Assembly: GCA_035079385.1 (NCBI GenBank)
Contig: JAVHKY010000047.1
Coordinates: forward strand, 1,116,001-1,180,000
Reading direction: 5' to 3'
DNA from: Aspidiotus rigidus
Taxonomy: Eukaryota; Arthropoda; Insecta; Hemiptera; Diaspididae
DNA length: 64,000 bases
Shown in pieces: positions 11,356 to 23,189 of the stretch. The stretch's first letter is position 1. Each line of letters opens with the position of its first letter. Below the pieces are notes generated by a model that did no database searches, had not been told where the DNA came from, and saw only the letters and a list, made by a program, of their open reading frames with translations. Made by a program: the position numbers and the translations under genes.

Positions 11356-13703
11356 ATGGTCAATATCTTCTTCAAAAAAAGATTGTCCCAGAGATGGACG
11401 TGGATTGCTCCAAATAATGAATACAAAAGTCAAATAGATTACATAATAATGCCAACAACATTTAATAAAATTTATGATTGCAAAGTAATTAAAGAATTTA
11501 TGTTCCATTCCGATCATAGAGCCATTAAATGCAAAATAGTGATAAATGAGAGGAGGAGAAGGTATCAGAAAAATCGGGGTTTTAAAGAAATAAAATATAG
11601 AATACTTCATGAAAGTATAATTACAGAATTATTAAAAAATAATAAAATAAAAGACAAAGAAAGTATAGAAGAATCATATTCAAAATTGATAAAAATAATA
11701 AAACTAGCTATTGCAAAATATGAAGAACGTGAGAAAGACAGGAGGAAAGAGGAAGATGAAGGTGGGGACAGAGCAAGCGGGGAAGGAGGAAAAGAACTAA
11801 ATGATCGAGTCTCTAAATAAACTTTATAGGAAAAGAAGCGAACTACTAAGAATAAATAAAAAAACAAAAGAAGAAAAAATCGAATTAAATTTAACAAGTA
11901 AAATAATAAGACAAAAAATCAGGGAACATCGAAAAAATAGAGATGAACAAGTAATAGAAGAAATCCTGGAAAATACAAAAAGTACGAAAGAAATAAAAAA
12001 GCATATGTCACTGGGAAAGAACTTGATAACCTACCTTCAGGACAATGATGGACGCAAAATTTATAATAGAAATGGAATAAATAAAGTAGCCACGGAGTTT
12101 TACTCTAATCTTTATACAGGTTGTGAAAGCAATCACACTAGAGGTCAAAATAAATTAGATTATAACAAAGGGGGAATAGAGGTGAATGGTCAGAATCTGA
12201 ATCCAGTCATAGAAGCAGAACCGGAGTTTTTAGAAGAAGAAATAAAGGTAATAATAAGCAAACTAAAAACAAAAAGAGCACCGGATCCCGACAATATTAG
12301 GAATGAACATCTAAAATATGGGGGGAAGACCTTAATTAGAGAAATAACAAAATTATTTAATAAATTATTACTTAAAGAACAAAAAATAGTCGAAGATTGG
12401 AGGAGAAAGGATATAATTATATTACATAAAAAAGGAAACGAACACGATATAAAAAACTACAGGCCCCTAAGTTTATCACCTGTAATAGCAAAAGTGTTCT
12501 CAAGAGCAATAGGAAACAGAATTAGTGAAAGGTTAATGGAACAATAAACTGATGTTCAGGCTGGATTCAGAAAAAGGTACTCAACTATAGACCACTTACA
12601 AGCAATAAATCAGATTATAGAAAAATCGAATGAATATCAAATAAATCTACAGGTAGTAATGATCGACTACAAAAAAGCGTTTGATTCAGTGGACCACCTC
12701 TACTTAACAAGGGTTACCAAAAGTATACATAAACATAATATCAGACATGTACATCAATAACATGGCTAGAATAAAAACAGACAAGGTAGGACCGTATTTC
12801 AAGATAAGGAGGGGAGTAAGACAGGGAGACCCGTTGTCGTCCATCTTGCTTATTTGCATGCTAGAAGAGATTTTCAAGAAGTTAGACTGGGAGTTGAAAG
12901 GGATAAAAATAAACGGAAAATATTCAAGTAATCTGAGATTTGTTCATGATTTAATACTGTTCGAAGAAGAAAAGAAAAAAATAGACCAGATGATAGAAGA
13001 ACTTGATAAAGGAGGGAGGAAAGAAGGACTAGAGATGAACCTAGGAAAAACTGAAAGACTGGTACCAGATAATGAGGAGAACTGTAAAACAGAACTAGAA
13101 GTAGACAAATTGAATAGAGTTACAGAGACTATTTACTTAGGCCAAACAATCAGCTTTAACAAAAGATTAGAAAAAGAAATAAATAGGAGAACAACTTTGG
13201 CTTGGAACAAATTTTGGAGTCTGAAATGCGTATTCAAGGGTCCCTACAGAAATCATCAGAAAAGTAAAATATTTAATAGTTGTATTCTCCCAACCATGAC
13301 ATATGGAGCGCAAACCTGGGCATCAACAGAAGAACAAAAAAACGAGATTAAAGTAACACAGAACAGAATGGAACGCTCAATCTTAGGAATAAAAATTAGA
13401 GATAAAATACCATTGAGAACAATAAAAAGAAAGTTAGAAGGAAGCGAAGATGCCATCAAAGTAGCATGCAGGAGAAAATGGGATTGGGCAGGTCATGTAT
13501 CAAGGATGGACGACAACAGGTGGGCTTATAGAACTACTTTTTGGCAGCCTTATAGTAGAAGAAAAAAGGTAAGACAGAAAACGAGGTGGAGAAAAGACTT
13601 CGATGACTTCCTAAGAAACCCCCAATACCACAGGGTGGCTAAAGATCGGTCGGAATGGAACAGACTGAGAGAGGCCTCTGCCCACAAACAGGGCCAGCGA
13701 TGA
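11356..13703 (+). mobile_element. 5'-truncated RTE-type non-LTR retrotransposon (LINE)
   Basis: Opens in the end of an AP-type endonuclease (RWTWIAPNN...QIDYII...FHSDHRAI, about 11393-11540). A charged linker follows, then reverse transcriptase: SKLKTKRAPDPDNIRNE, WRRKDIIILHKKG, NYRPLSLSPVIAKV (about 12255-12500), AGFRKRYSTIDHL, VMIDYKKAFDSVDH (12558-12700), GVRQGDPLSS (about 12810-12840), RFVHDLILF (about 12938-12964) and NLGKTE. The thumb and C-terminus have MTYGAQTW, WAGHVSRMDDNRW and KTRWRKDFDDF. Damage includes a frame break near 11800, TAA at 12545-12547, and a frameshift at about 12710-12745. The catalytic F/YxDD box reads FVHD, so one aspartate is His. Most of the endonuclease is missing, as expected from 5' truncation. 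No poly-A tail is obvious after the stop at about 13703. Confidence 0.88.
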
Positions 13704-14856
13704 GACGAGTTCGATCTATAGGAAATATAGACTAATTGTACAAAAAATAGCTCCAAACTCCAGGCCTGTGACGTCATACTTTGATGAGCTCATAGATCAG
13801 CCGGGTGACGTCACAATCTGATGACGTCATAGATCTGGTACGTCAACACATGCCCCATAAAACAGTTTCCCTGCCACCCCTCGTTCAGCTCCGTTAAAGA
13901 ACCCGTGAGTTTTTTGGCTTATCAGTTGTTTGGATAACCAACTGCCCGTTTATACTAATAGAGACGTGCCATAAGTTTAGGGCTGATGACGTCACCAAGG
14001 TTGGGGTTGATGAAGTCACAGAAGCGTATGTTGAAATTTCAGAATGAATATTTTACATGTAATTAACATGTCAACCATATTCAGATAATCAAAATTGAAA
14101 GATACGTGATAATATCAAAATGAAATGCTGGGTAGAGAAGAGCAAGCAAGACAGAATGGAAGCCAGACATATCCACGATCTTCTATTTCTCCCAAAACGG
14201 ATAAAACGAGATTCATTCATTAGAGTTTTTAACATAAAATTGGCTATCAACTCGAGAGAACCTTCTTTTGGAACTACGTCCTCGTACATCTTCTCTCCTG
14301 AACTGTAGTGTTTTGAGCTTGTATTTGTATAAATCTTCAACTTTGTTTTAGTCGAAGTTCTCTCCTCTGTTCTAGAATTTCCTCTCTCCTCAGTTATCTG
14401 AAGCCTTTTTGTAAGAGTAGAAGAATGAAAAAACGTCACTAGTAAACAACTCCGCAATCACTGGCGTAAGTAAAAAATATTAGTGATTCTCCCTTTTGGG
14501 AAAAACATTGAATCATGGATACGTCTTTCTTTGAAACTTCATATGCTAGTCGTGAGAAGTGACAAGGTGTATGGAGGCTATCTTAGTATACAGTTCGTTA
14601 GGCCTATGTCAGCTCTAGTTCAATGAAGACTACTGTTGGGCCGAGTATAGCCTAGTTTACTTACTGTATGTCAGTCCTGCTAAGGAGTAGCCGAAGTCGT
14701 TCCCTAGTCCTTTAGTAAATTTCAGATTGACACCCGGCCTTAAGACATATCCATGTCAATAAGTGGACGAGAGAGCCGGTAAAATACGAGAAAAATTATG
14801 CAATGCCCTCTCTACCTACGTCACTGATTCGACTGTATCAAAAATTTGATAAGGGG

Positions 14857-14858
<2 letters not shown>
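13704..14858. other. No gene recognised; several TGACGTCA-like words
   Basis: After the LINE, GTGACGTCA/TGATGACGTCA words recur at about 13768, 13805, 13821 and 13986. They could be part of the LINE 3' region or another repeat; similar GTGACGTCATCAAC words recur at 55420-55450 and 61583. ORFs at 14089-14457 and 14120-14308 lie on opposite strands over the same bases and have no domain signature. Confidence 0.35.

Positions 14859-14931
<73 letters not shown>
14859..14931. repeat. GA dinucleotide microsatellite
   Basis: About 36 uninterrupted GA units following a short G run. Confidence 0.97.
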
Positions 14932-14934
<3 letters not shown>

Positions 14935-17685
14935 AGATATTGAAAAAGTGATGAGGGTCAGGTTTTTTCAGGCATATTTTTCCTCTAAGGTAGAGAGAAT
15001 AGCGAGCTAATTATTATGGTATGCACGCCTCATATTACAATTAGTGACCGGACAAGTCTGCACCTTCATCGTTTTATTGAAAGGAATTTCGATCGAGTGT
15101 TAGGTTATAATCGTCCCCAAGTCCTTGCTCGAAGTTGATCTTCCTCATTTGAACGTTTACTTCCTCATTTGATCCACACAATCTTCGGTTAGTCAGAATC
15201 TCCTCACTCCCTTTCCTCAATGTAGCTACAAAGTCTAAATTTTTCCAAGCCCCTAAAATAATTCCCATTCTTTTTCCAAAATACATTTTCCCGAAGGATA
15301 CTCCTTCCCTCTGGAAAACTATTTGTCCAAAGTCGGCGGACATTTTTCCCGCATTTAAGTGAGGGTGAAATGTTCTATAGTCACAACCACTTTGACGAAT
15401 ATTCTGAATGAAATGCAATTGATATTCATAATCATAATATTTTTCATTCTAACAATATGAATATCTTAGGTACTCAAAAATAGATGCAGAATTCGTGCGA
15501 ACGTAGAAGAAAAACGACATCGATCAAGTTCAGATGATTTATTATGGAGCACTTAGCTCTTCTTTTATTTTAGTCCAGAGTAGGTCTATCAACATACGTA
15601 ACGATTCACGTATAGCTACGTAAGGATTCCCATTATTCTACCGTCGACGTCGAAAATATACATATAAGGAGTGCATTGAAAACTGATAATCTGTCATTCG
15701 TTAGTTCACGTTGCACGTTTCTAAAAGTAAAATAGGTACTAATGCTGTACCTATTAATTTCAAACAACCCGTAATTCGTCTTGAATATTTTTTCCCCTTA
15801 CGATATTACGTTACGTTACTCTTCTTCTATGACTACTCGTAATCCTCCAGAAGCAATAGATACATAGATCTCAAGAATTGGCTCTTGTGTGGCAGTGGCA
15901 TAAATTATACGAGGTTTGACTTCTTTCCGATAATCTTTCAATTTAGACTAGAACTTTTTGCAAAATCTTATTCCAAACACTCGTTACATAAGATCAGAGA
16001 CAAGGCGCTGTCCTACTTAATAATCGTTCGTTCATCACTTTTAGACGACCTCGCAAAATGATCTACTAAAATAGGCGTCACACTTGGACGTTTTAACGTA
16101 GATGACTGCAATAATAACTACAACAAGGTATGTTTTCAAAATCTCGACATTTGAAATGAGAAAATTCTTAACTGATCAAGAATTACAGATTCGAATAGAT
16201 ATCTTCATTATTTGTTGGGGCTTTAATTTTCTTTTAAATATCAATGTGCACTCACTTCTTCACAAAAGCATTCAATCTCAAAACTAGAGGGTAGAAGAGA
16301 GCAAAAAGGAAGTCGAACAGACGAATTTGAACTACAGAAAACTTACATACAAATAAGTTACTTTTCGAGCCATCCTTTCCTCTCGCGATGATAACTTGAT
16401 TATAATGGCCAAGTATGTAGAAATCAAATATTTTAGTCGTTTACTAAATCACCCAAAATAATACAGAGTAGCGAAGAGACGAACACATTTCATCTTTTGA
16501 ATAGGTACCAACAATTTTTTCCTTTGATGACTCGATGTGAACATCAAAAACCAAATACAGATATTTACTTCCCAATATGTACTAAATTCGTAATGTGTAA
16601 ACTGCAAAAGACAAAAAAGAGAGAAAGTTTTTCCGTCAGATAAAATACCAGCAATCAGAATGAAAAGATCTTCAATAGACACTCCAGTTATCCACTTTTG
16701 AATGGTTTTTCAGATAATATTTCTTTTCCAAGACAGAACACACTGGTTCACTTTGTAAAATTGCGAATAAAACCTGAAGAAAATGGTTATTTTTTTCGTG
16801 CAAGTCATTGATTGTACATGCAAAGCAATTAAGCTGTAGTTCGGGCGATGAAACGGAAAAAATTAGCAGTTAAAAGATTTTTTCGGCCTTCTTCACTTCT
16901 ACGAACTTTATACTGCAACTCATTTGAACATTAAAAAACACCTTCACAGTTTATCCAGGAAGCATTTGACAAGCTGTACGTTTTTCTTCCCCAAAAAGAA
17001 TGAAAAAAAAAAGTTTTCAATATGAATTTTAACGACAAAAATAATCTTCTGAAAAAATATGGGGTACTTACAATCAAAAAATCTACAAATTTCATTATTA
17101 TTATTATCATCATTATTATTATCATTTCTTTTTTTTTTTTTTTTTTTTTTTTTTTTCAGAATGACACAACTTGCGTTCGTCATCAAGCTGACTGATGATT
17201 ATTCTTCATTTTTTCGCGTCATTAGGTCACTTTTTTCTATCCCCTGATTACGTTGTGTTCAGATTCAAATTTTGTATTTTTGCAGAGAGCCACGTCCAAG
17301 AGCCATAATTTTGGCCAAAATTTCGATTTTCGTTCCATAGGTATCATTCAACAACTGATAATTTTTGCACCACAACCCTTTCACTCTTGTCGCTGGCGTC
17401 TGTTTTGTACTATACCAGTACCACTAAATAGATTAATTTCACATTCGAGTCGAAATCGCAGGGATCACTTTTTTTTTTCTACATACCCCATTTTTTCATT
17501 AAAGGAAGTTTCAATCAGATTGTTTTTACATGAAGAAATTTCAATTGTGGGGGTCCTTTAGAAAAATTAAAATAAATAAATAAAAAAAAGGAAATTCATA
17601 TTAGTTCCTCTGTCTTATTGCAAAGTAATATGTCCGTACGATGAAATACAAGTATACAAATTCTAAGTCGGTGTACGCACCCGAG
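14932..17685. other. Intergenic; one unrecognised minus-strand ORF
   Basis: The longest ORF is at 15074-15418 on the minus strand (114 codons). It has a fairly balanced composition (for example GKMSADFGQIVF and KNLDFVATLRKGSEEI) but no family I recognise, and no splice context that proves it is an exon. The rest is AT-rich, with a poly-T/poly-A tract at about 17128-17156 preceded by ATT repeats. No other feature is supported. Confidence 0.35.
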
Positions 17686-17689
17686 CATG

Positions 17690-17975
17690 TTCTTTCTGTT
17701 GAGAAGTAGAAAGTTAGTTTTCCCCAAGCCATACAGAGGAAACTTCTTGACTGTTTCCACAAATTTTTCGGAAACAAAGTTTGTGTCTTTTTTAAAACTA
17801 TCCTGCCAGCCGTTAATCCTTTTAAAATCCTCTATTTTGAGATCACTTGCAAACTTTTTCGTTTTTTTATTAATAATGGACCGTTCAATGGAATATTCTT
17901 TTCACTAATTGTAACCGTGTTCGATTTTCGTTTACCAATTTCGTTCAACATAGCACACAAATAAGACAGATGAAT
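17690..17975 (-). mobile_element. pogo/Tigger-type transposase fragment (CENP-B-like HTH)
   Basis: Minus-strand codons read NIPLNGPLL, then after a one-base slip in an A run (about 17860) FASDLKIEDFKRINGWQDSF. This matches the second DNA-binding helix-turn-helix of pogo/Tigger/CENP-B-like proteins, usually VPVSGPLLQEKA...DFKASNGWLxRFKKR. Only this DNA-binding segment is visible; the DDE catalytic domain is not found downstream. The element is a dead fragment. Chance ORFs in other frames cover it. Confidence 0.7.
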
Positions 17976-20900
17976 CATTGAGAGGTGAAGGTTCAGTGCG
18001 ACAAGAGCGAATTCGACAAGCAAAGTACAGATGATGTGAATTGTACCGCATCTCTTGGATGCAATATCCTTCTACAGTAGGTAACAAGTTTGACAATTCC
18101 CCTTACAGAGCTTATCCCAAAAAAAATCATTTCACTTATACATAAGAGGTTTTTCGACATGGAAAAAAGAAAGACAAGTTCAAAGGATCGGAAATTTTCG
18201 TCCATTGAAAGGGTATTTTTCTTTTACACAAGTCTGACTGTACTTCATCCACTTGCATCTCTTCTTCGAGATTATTTCTCTCATTTTGAGCCGCAATGCT
18301 CCACAACTGAACCAGTAAACAATACACCCACCGATCAACAAAATGAACCCATCATTAACAGGAAATAATAACGCGCAATCATCATCTTTCAGTCATATAC
18401 CTACATTCACTTTCGCGACATCTTGTGGTATCAAAACTTTTCAAGCTTTTGACGAAAAATGAGCTAACGTGAACAAAAACGAAGGAATTGTAGGTACAAA
18501 ATCATTACGAAATGATTCAAAACTGGCCATAAATTAGAATAGCAGATCAACCGGTTCGATTCTTCACACAATACTGATTCAACTTTCTCGCATCTCTTAT
18601 CAGGTGTAGCGATATCAAGAAATGAGAATAAACAAGTACATAATCGAGTAATTCTTTGAAAGCTATACTTACGGAAAGTTCGTCAAGCTTCTGTCATTCG
18701 TACCTTCCGCAATCGGTAAACGCGCGAAAATCAAATTTAAAAAAATCTCAACAATCGTAATATTTATAAACTATTCAATTTGTCGTGAAAATTACGATAA
18801 GAAACCAAATTCGACAAAAGATAAAACTTGAAAGAAACGAAAATATGCACAAGTTCACTGTTAAAAACGGGCATTATCCTCTATCAGGAATGTTTTCGAA
18901 TTTTCTAAGAAAATACGTACGATACCACGAACGTACACAAATACACAAACACATATACACTAACACATTCACACCCACAAATACGCGAATTTGAAAAAGG
19001 CGCGCTTATTACTCGTATTTTTCACGTAAAAAATCGCGATTGAAACTGAAACGCAGCGTACAGCAACTCCGTAGCGAAAGGTTCGAAATACGTCGACACA
19101 CTGATTCACGTTATGTTTGAACACGTTAAAAACATCCGCGGCGACGACGACGGATTGGGATGACGAAGTCACTCCGACACAGTGGTGAGACCGATCAGAC
19201 ACTCTTCGCCTAGAACATGCGTTTCGGGGATAGTAAGGTAACTAAACATTGAAAAAATCACTACCTATCATATTAATGAAAGGCAATATAATGTCAGATT
19301 GCTGGTCTCTTTTCCTAATCAAGGCGGACTGGTTCGCATTCGACGTGGTACTGTTTCCTACTTTACAACATTGCATGTTTGTTGTTTTTTTTTTTTGTGT
19401 CAGCGACCTACACGTTTGCACTCGATGCATAAAACAGCAATACCTAGTCACCTGATTGATGATGTCGCGATTATGCCAAGGGGATATCAATTTTTCAAAT
19501 TCCTATGATTAACAACAGACATCAAAAAAAGAAAAATTGATACAAATATCCAAACTTCGACAAAGTTTGTAATACATCTTTGTGAATTTAGCCAAAGGTC
19601 GATTAAAATTTCAAAACCCCAAGAAAATTCCTGAGTATGGTAATAAAGTTGAAATGAAATTAAATTAATATTAAGTATTCATAGTATTTGTCTGCGAGAA
19701 AAAAAAACAGAGTCCTTAAAATGGATTTGTGAACAAGGTCTTAGCCAGCCCAGACGCCTTCCAAAAGGAGAAAGAGGAACAAAATTATATCACCTACTCG
19801 AATTGTTTTCATTTTACTCGTAAAATTATACCATTTTTGATGCACACGAATGAAAATGGCTCTTGACGAGTTTACCAACATTTTGTGCTACGCTATGATT
19901 TCGAGTAAATTGAGTCAAATTTGAATGAATATCTGAAATAAAAAAATAAAAAACTTATATAAGACATAAAAAATGCTCGAGAATCGAGTAGAGAAAAATA
20001 GGAAAGTTGGGTCTATCACATTGTTACGTACACAATCACTAATCACTATTGAAGCTAAAATACATATACTTCTAATCGAAGGCTTTATGAATATTGATCT
20101 CTATGAGAAATAACGACAATTAAAATTTCTTCTACCAAATACGTAAAATTCAGATTAATTCTTACCTTGAATTTCGCTGTAAGTTATATCTTCTCACGAT
20201 AGCGAAAACAACAAATTCAACTGCCTGAGGGTCATCACATCTCATGGTGTCTTAATGGATGAGAAGAAAAAACAGACCTTCTCGTTGCATTTTCTAGCCA
20301 ACCTAGTACAACACACAAGGAGACCAATAAGGATACTCTTGAATATAGAGCAGCGTAAGACGATCATGGAAATAAGAATAAAAGTCAAATTTTGATTAAA
20401 AACCTCATTGGACCGAACAGACAAGTAAAATGTAGGATCTCAGGACTGCTATATATCACACATTTTGCTATACGTAGTCATAAAATTTTTGAGCGACTAA
20501 AGAGAATAATATTTCTACTCCGTCATTTTGAAACTTGCCTGACAGACTTATGACAAAAATGTACATCTATATAGTTATTATTAATATTATTACTTTGTTA
20601 ATATAGTAAACCAACATAATTGTGCACAATAGGTACTAACTTGAAGCTCATAACAAAGAATTTGATTTCAAATCCAATTCCACCAATTGCTTTTCCTGTA
20701 CAGAAATTGACCATAACTAAGAAAAAAAACAGAAGTAACAAATTTTCATAAATAGAAATAAATATCGGTACTGAACATAGTTTTTCATTACCTAGGCACT
20801 AATTTATACAATGTTATTGAACTTTCAAAAATGACTATAATTGTTCAAAATCTTCTTGTTCACCAAACATCACAATATGTTGGAATCACTTTAATAAAAT

Positions 20901-23046
20901 ATAAATCAAAGTTCAGATGTTGATGAGAAGAGTCTAAAATGCTATCTACATAGATTTTCGGAACATTATTTCGGTCATATGGCTAATCAAACAGACACTT
21001 TAAAAACATGTGATTGCAGTAGATGATTGAAGCAATCCTACAACACAGCTTGATACAACTCCACTCAACAGGCTTTATTTATCATTTGTTCTGTATATTA
21101 GTGGGTCAACATTATCAATTGGAAGTTACCTCCTAACGCAATGCTTAATCTTAATATATGAGTGATTTAAAATGTAGAAAGTTTCAACAACTCATAGATT
21201 GAAGAAAAAATGTACTGCAGTACTCACCTGACATGAAGGATATAGTAATAGAAAACAGAAATCAACATTATTTAGTACATAGAAGGATAGCACAAGGGTA
21301 ATTTATAATTTTAAACCATCATATATCCACAAGAAAAGAAAAAAAAAAAAAAAAAGTAGGATCCTATCAAGATATACTTTAAGAGATAGATACATCCGCG
21401 CGGCATACAGGATATGCAATGTTCTCGCAGTCTTGTCAGATTTCCATATCTTCATCACTCCACCCATTCCTTTACTTAAGACAAATAGAAAATGTGGAGT
21501 TAAAAAAAAGTGATGGGATCTGATTGATTGGAAAAACAAAGATGATGTAGTGGATACATTGAGACAGTTACATGTCAATGACAATTATGAATTGAATGCA
21601 TGCAGGTCCTTTTACCGCATAATTGAGAATAATATGATCCAGCTAGAAGTATAACATAAAAATTGGTAGATATACCTACTCTACACCAATAAATATACGA
21701 ATTTGGCAATGTATACATCAGACCAAGAATACCTACGTACACTGTATCAAAATCAATTCAAATGATTAATAATTTAACTGTAACTGAGAACAGAATTAAG
21801 GGGGAAAAGTCAAAACAAATGACAAAATTGATAAGTATGAAGCCTTTCAAGGTAAGTAATTAGTACTCAAGTTTCTATTGGCATTTTCCATCATAGATTT
21901 TGTTATCAGTTTCATTATTCTAAAAACACGTCAGCGTAGTACACAAGAGGTATATTTTGTGTATTGCATTACTTACTGGTACCAGACTGTGTATTTCAGA
22001 AAACCCTTACTCAAAATTCAAGGTATTTTGTCCAGGAATGCGTCCAGTCCAAATATTTTAGAAGATTCACAACCACCGCCATCAAAACACACTCTCTTAT
22101 CAATGAGTGAGGCGTGTCTGTAGCTCTTGATGATCAAAACAACAAGAAGACAAGATTGTTGGCACATTTCTTCAGGAATAACTTCACAAATTTACTGACT
22201 GCAGAACATAATTGTATACCTGAAATAAATCACACCCATGAAGCATACCTTATCATACAGCCTACTGGTAGGTACACAACTTTCTGATTAAAATGTAACT
22301 CGAATGAGTATTTTAAACATATAAGCGATCGACGGATAGTACTTAATTTCAGTACAGAGGATTAGAATTGAAGAAATTTAAACAGGCCCCGGATTTGAGG
22401 CTAAAATCAGTAATAAGTCTAACGTTTTGTACAACTTGAATACCGGCAACAAATTCAAGGAAAAGTAGCATTACGTACCGAACTAGTCATATAATTATAT
22501 TGAAATTACTTTGGTCTGCGAAGTTGTTTCTCTTTAAATTTCTCTGGTCTGGTATGATTGTAACAAGTATCAGTTTTACTATCAACCGTAGATGGAATAA
22601 ATTCTTTTCCAGCCGACAAACCACTTGTAACCATGGCAACATTGATCATCAGATACAATCTGACATTTATTTCTTAACAAGAGGAGATCAACTCGATCAA
22701 CTTACCTAGAGATACTGAGGACAAAAAAAATCGTACATAATTTTCCCGACGGTCCAAATAGAGAGTCTCAGCGTTCCCTGAATAAAAATACAGCATTACA
22801 GCATCTACCGGTACTCTGGCAGTGGCACCTACTAGAAAACAATAGCTTGATTAGCGCCTTTGCATTGATAAAAGATGAGATCACCTGGAGATAGAATGAC
22901 AATAATGTCGTCTCATTCCAGAGTGCAGAATACAAATAAAATGGCGATATGGGCTTCGACCATTACATGGACGATGCCATACGCAAATTAATGTTCTCGT
23001 CTGAACCGGGAATCCGCCAGGATCGCTTTTGACGATCAGGCAAACT
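17976..23046. other. Gene-poor intergenic sequence
   Basis: No coding exon recognised. At about 18900-19230 the sequence is richer in CG words (for example GCGACGACGACGG at 19139) beside a CA-rich run at 18930-18985. It contains ATCAGTGTG on the minus strand near 19105, resembling an insect initiator, so a promoter or non-coding first exon is possible but unproven. Several A or T homopolymers occur (for example 19381-19396, 21338-21354). Confidence 0.3.
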
Positions 23047-23189
23047 GGACCCTTTTTAGTCAAACCCAACCAAGCGACATGATAACGATCTGGGGAAAAG
23101 AAAGAATCTCCGCTTATAGTAGAGAAACATTGCTTCGTTTCTCTAGATTGTTATCATGTCGCTTGGTTGGGTTTGGCTAAAAAGGGTCC
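23047..23189. repeat. 40-bp foldback (near-perfect inverted repeat)
   Basis: The arm at 23047-23086 (begins GGACCCTTTTTAG) is the reverse complement of 23150-23189 with one mismatch in 40 bases. The 63-bp spacer contains its own small hairpin (AGAGAAAC at 23121-23128 with GTTTCTCT at 23137-23144). It could be a small foldback/MITE-type transposon or a hairpin RNA source. No flanking target duplication is obvious. Confidence 0.9.
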
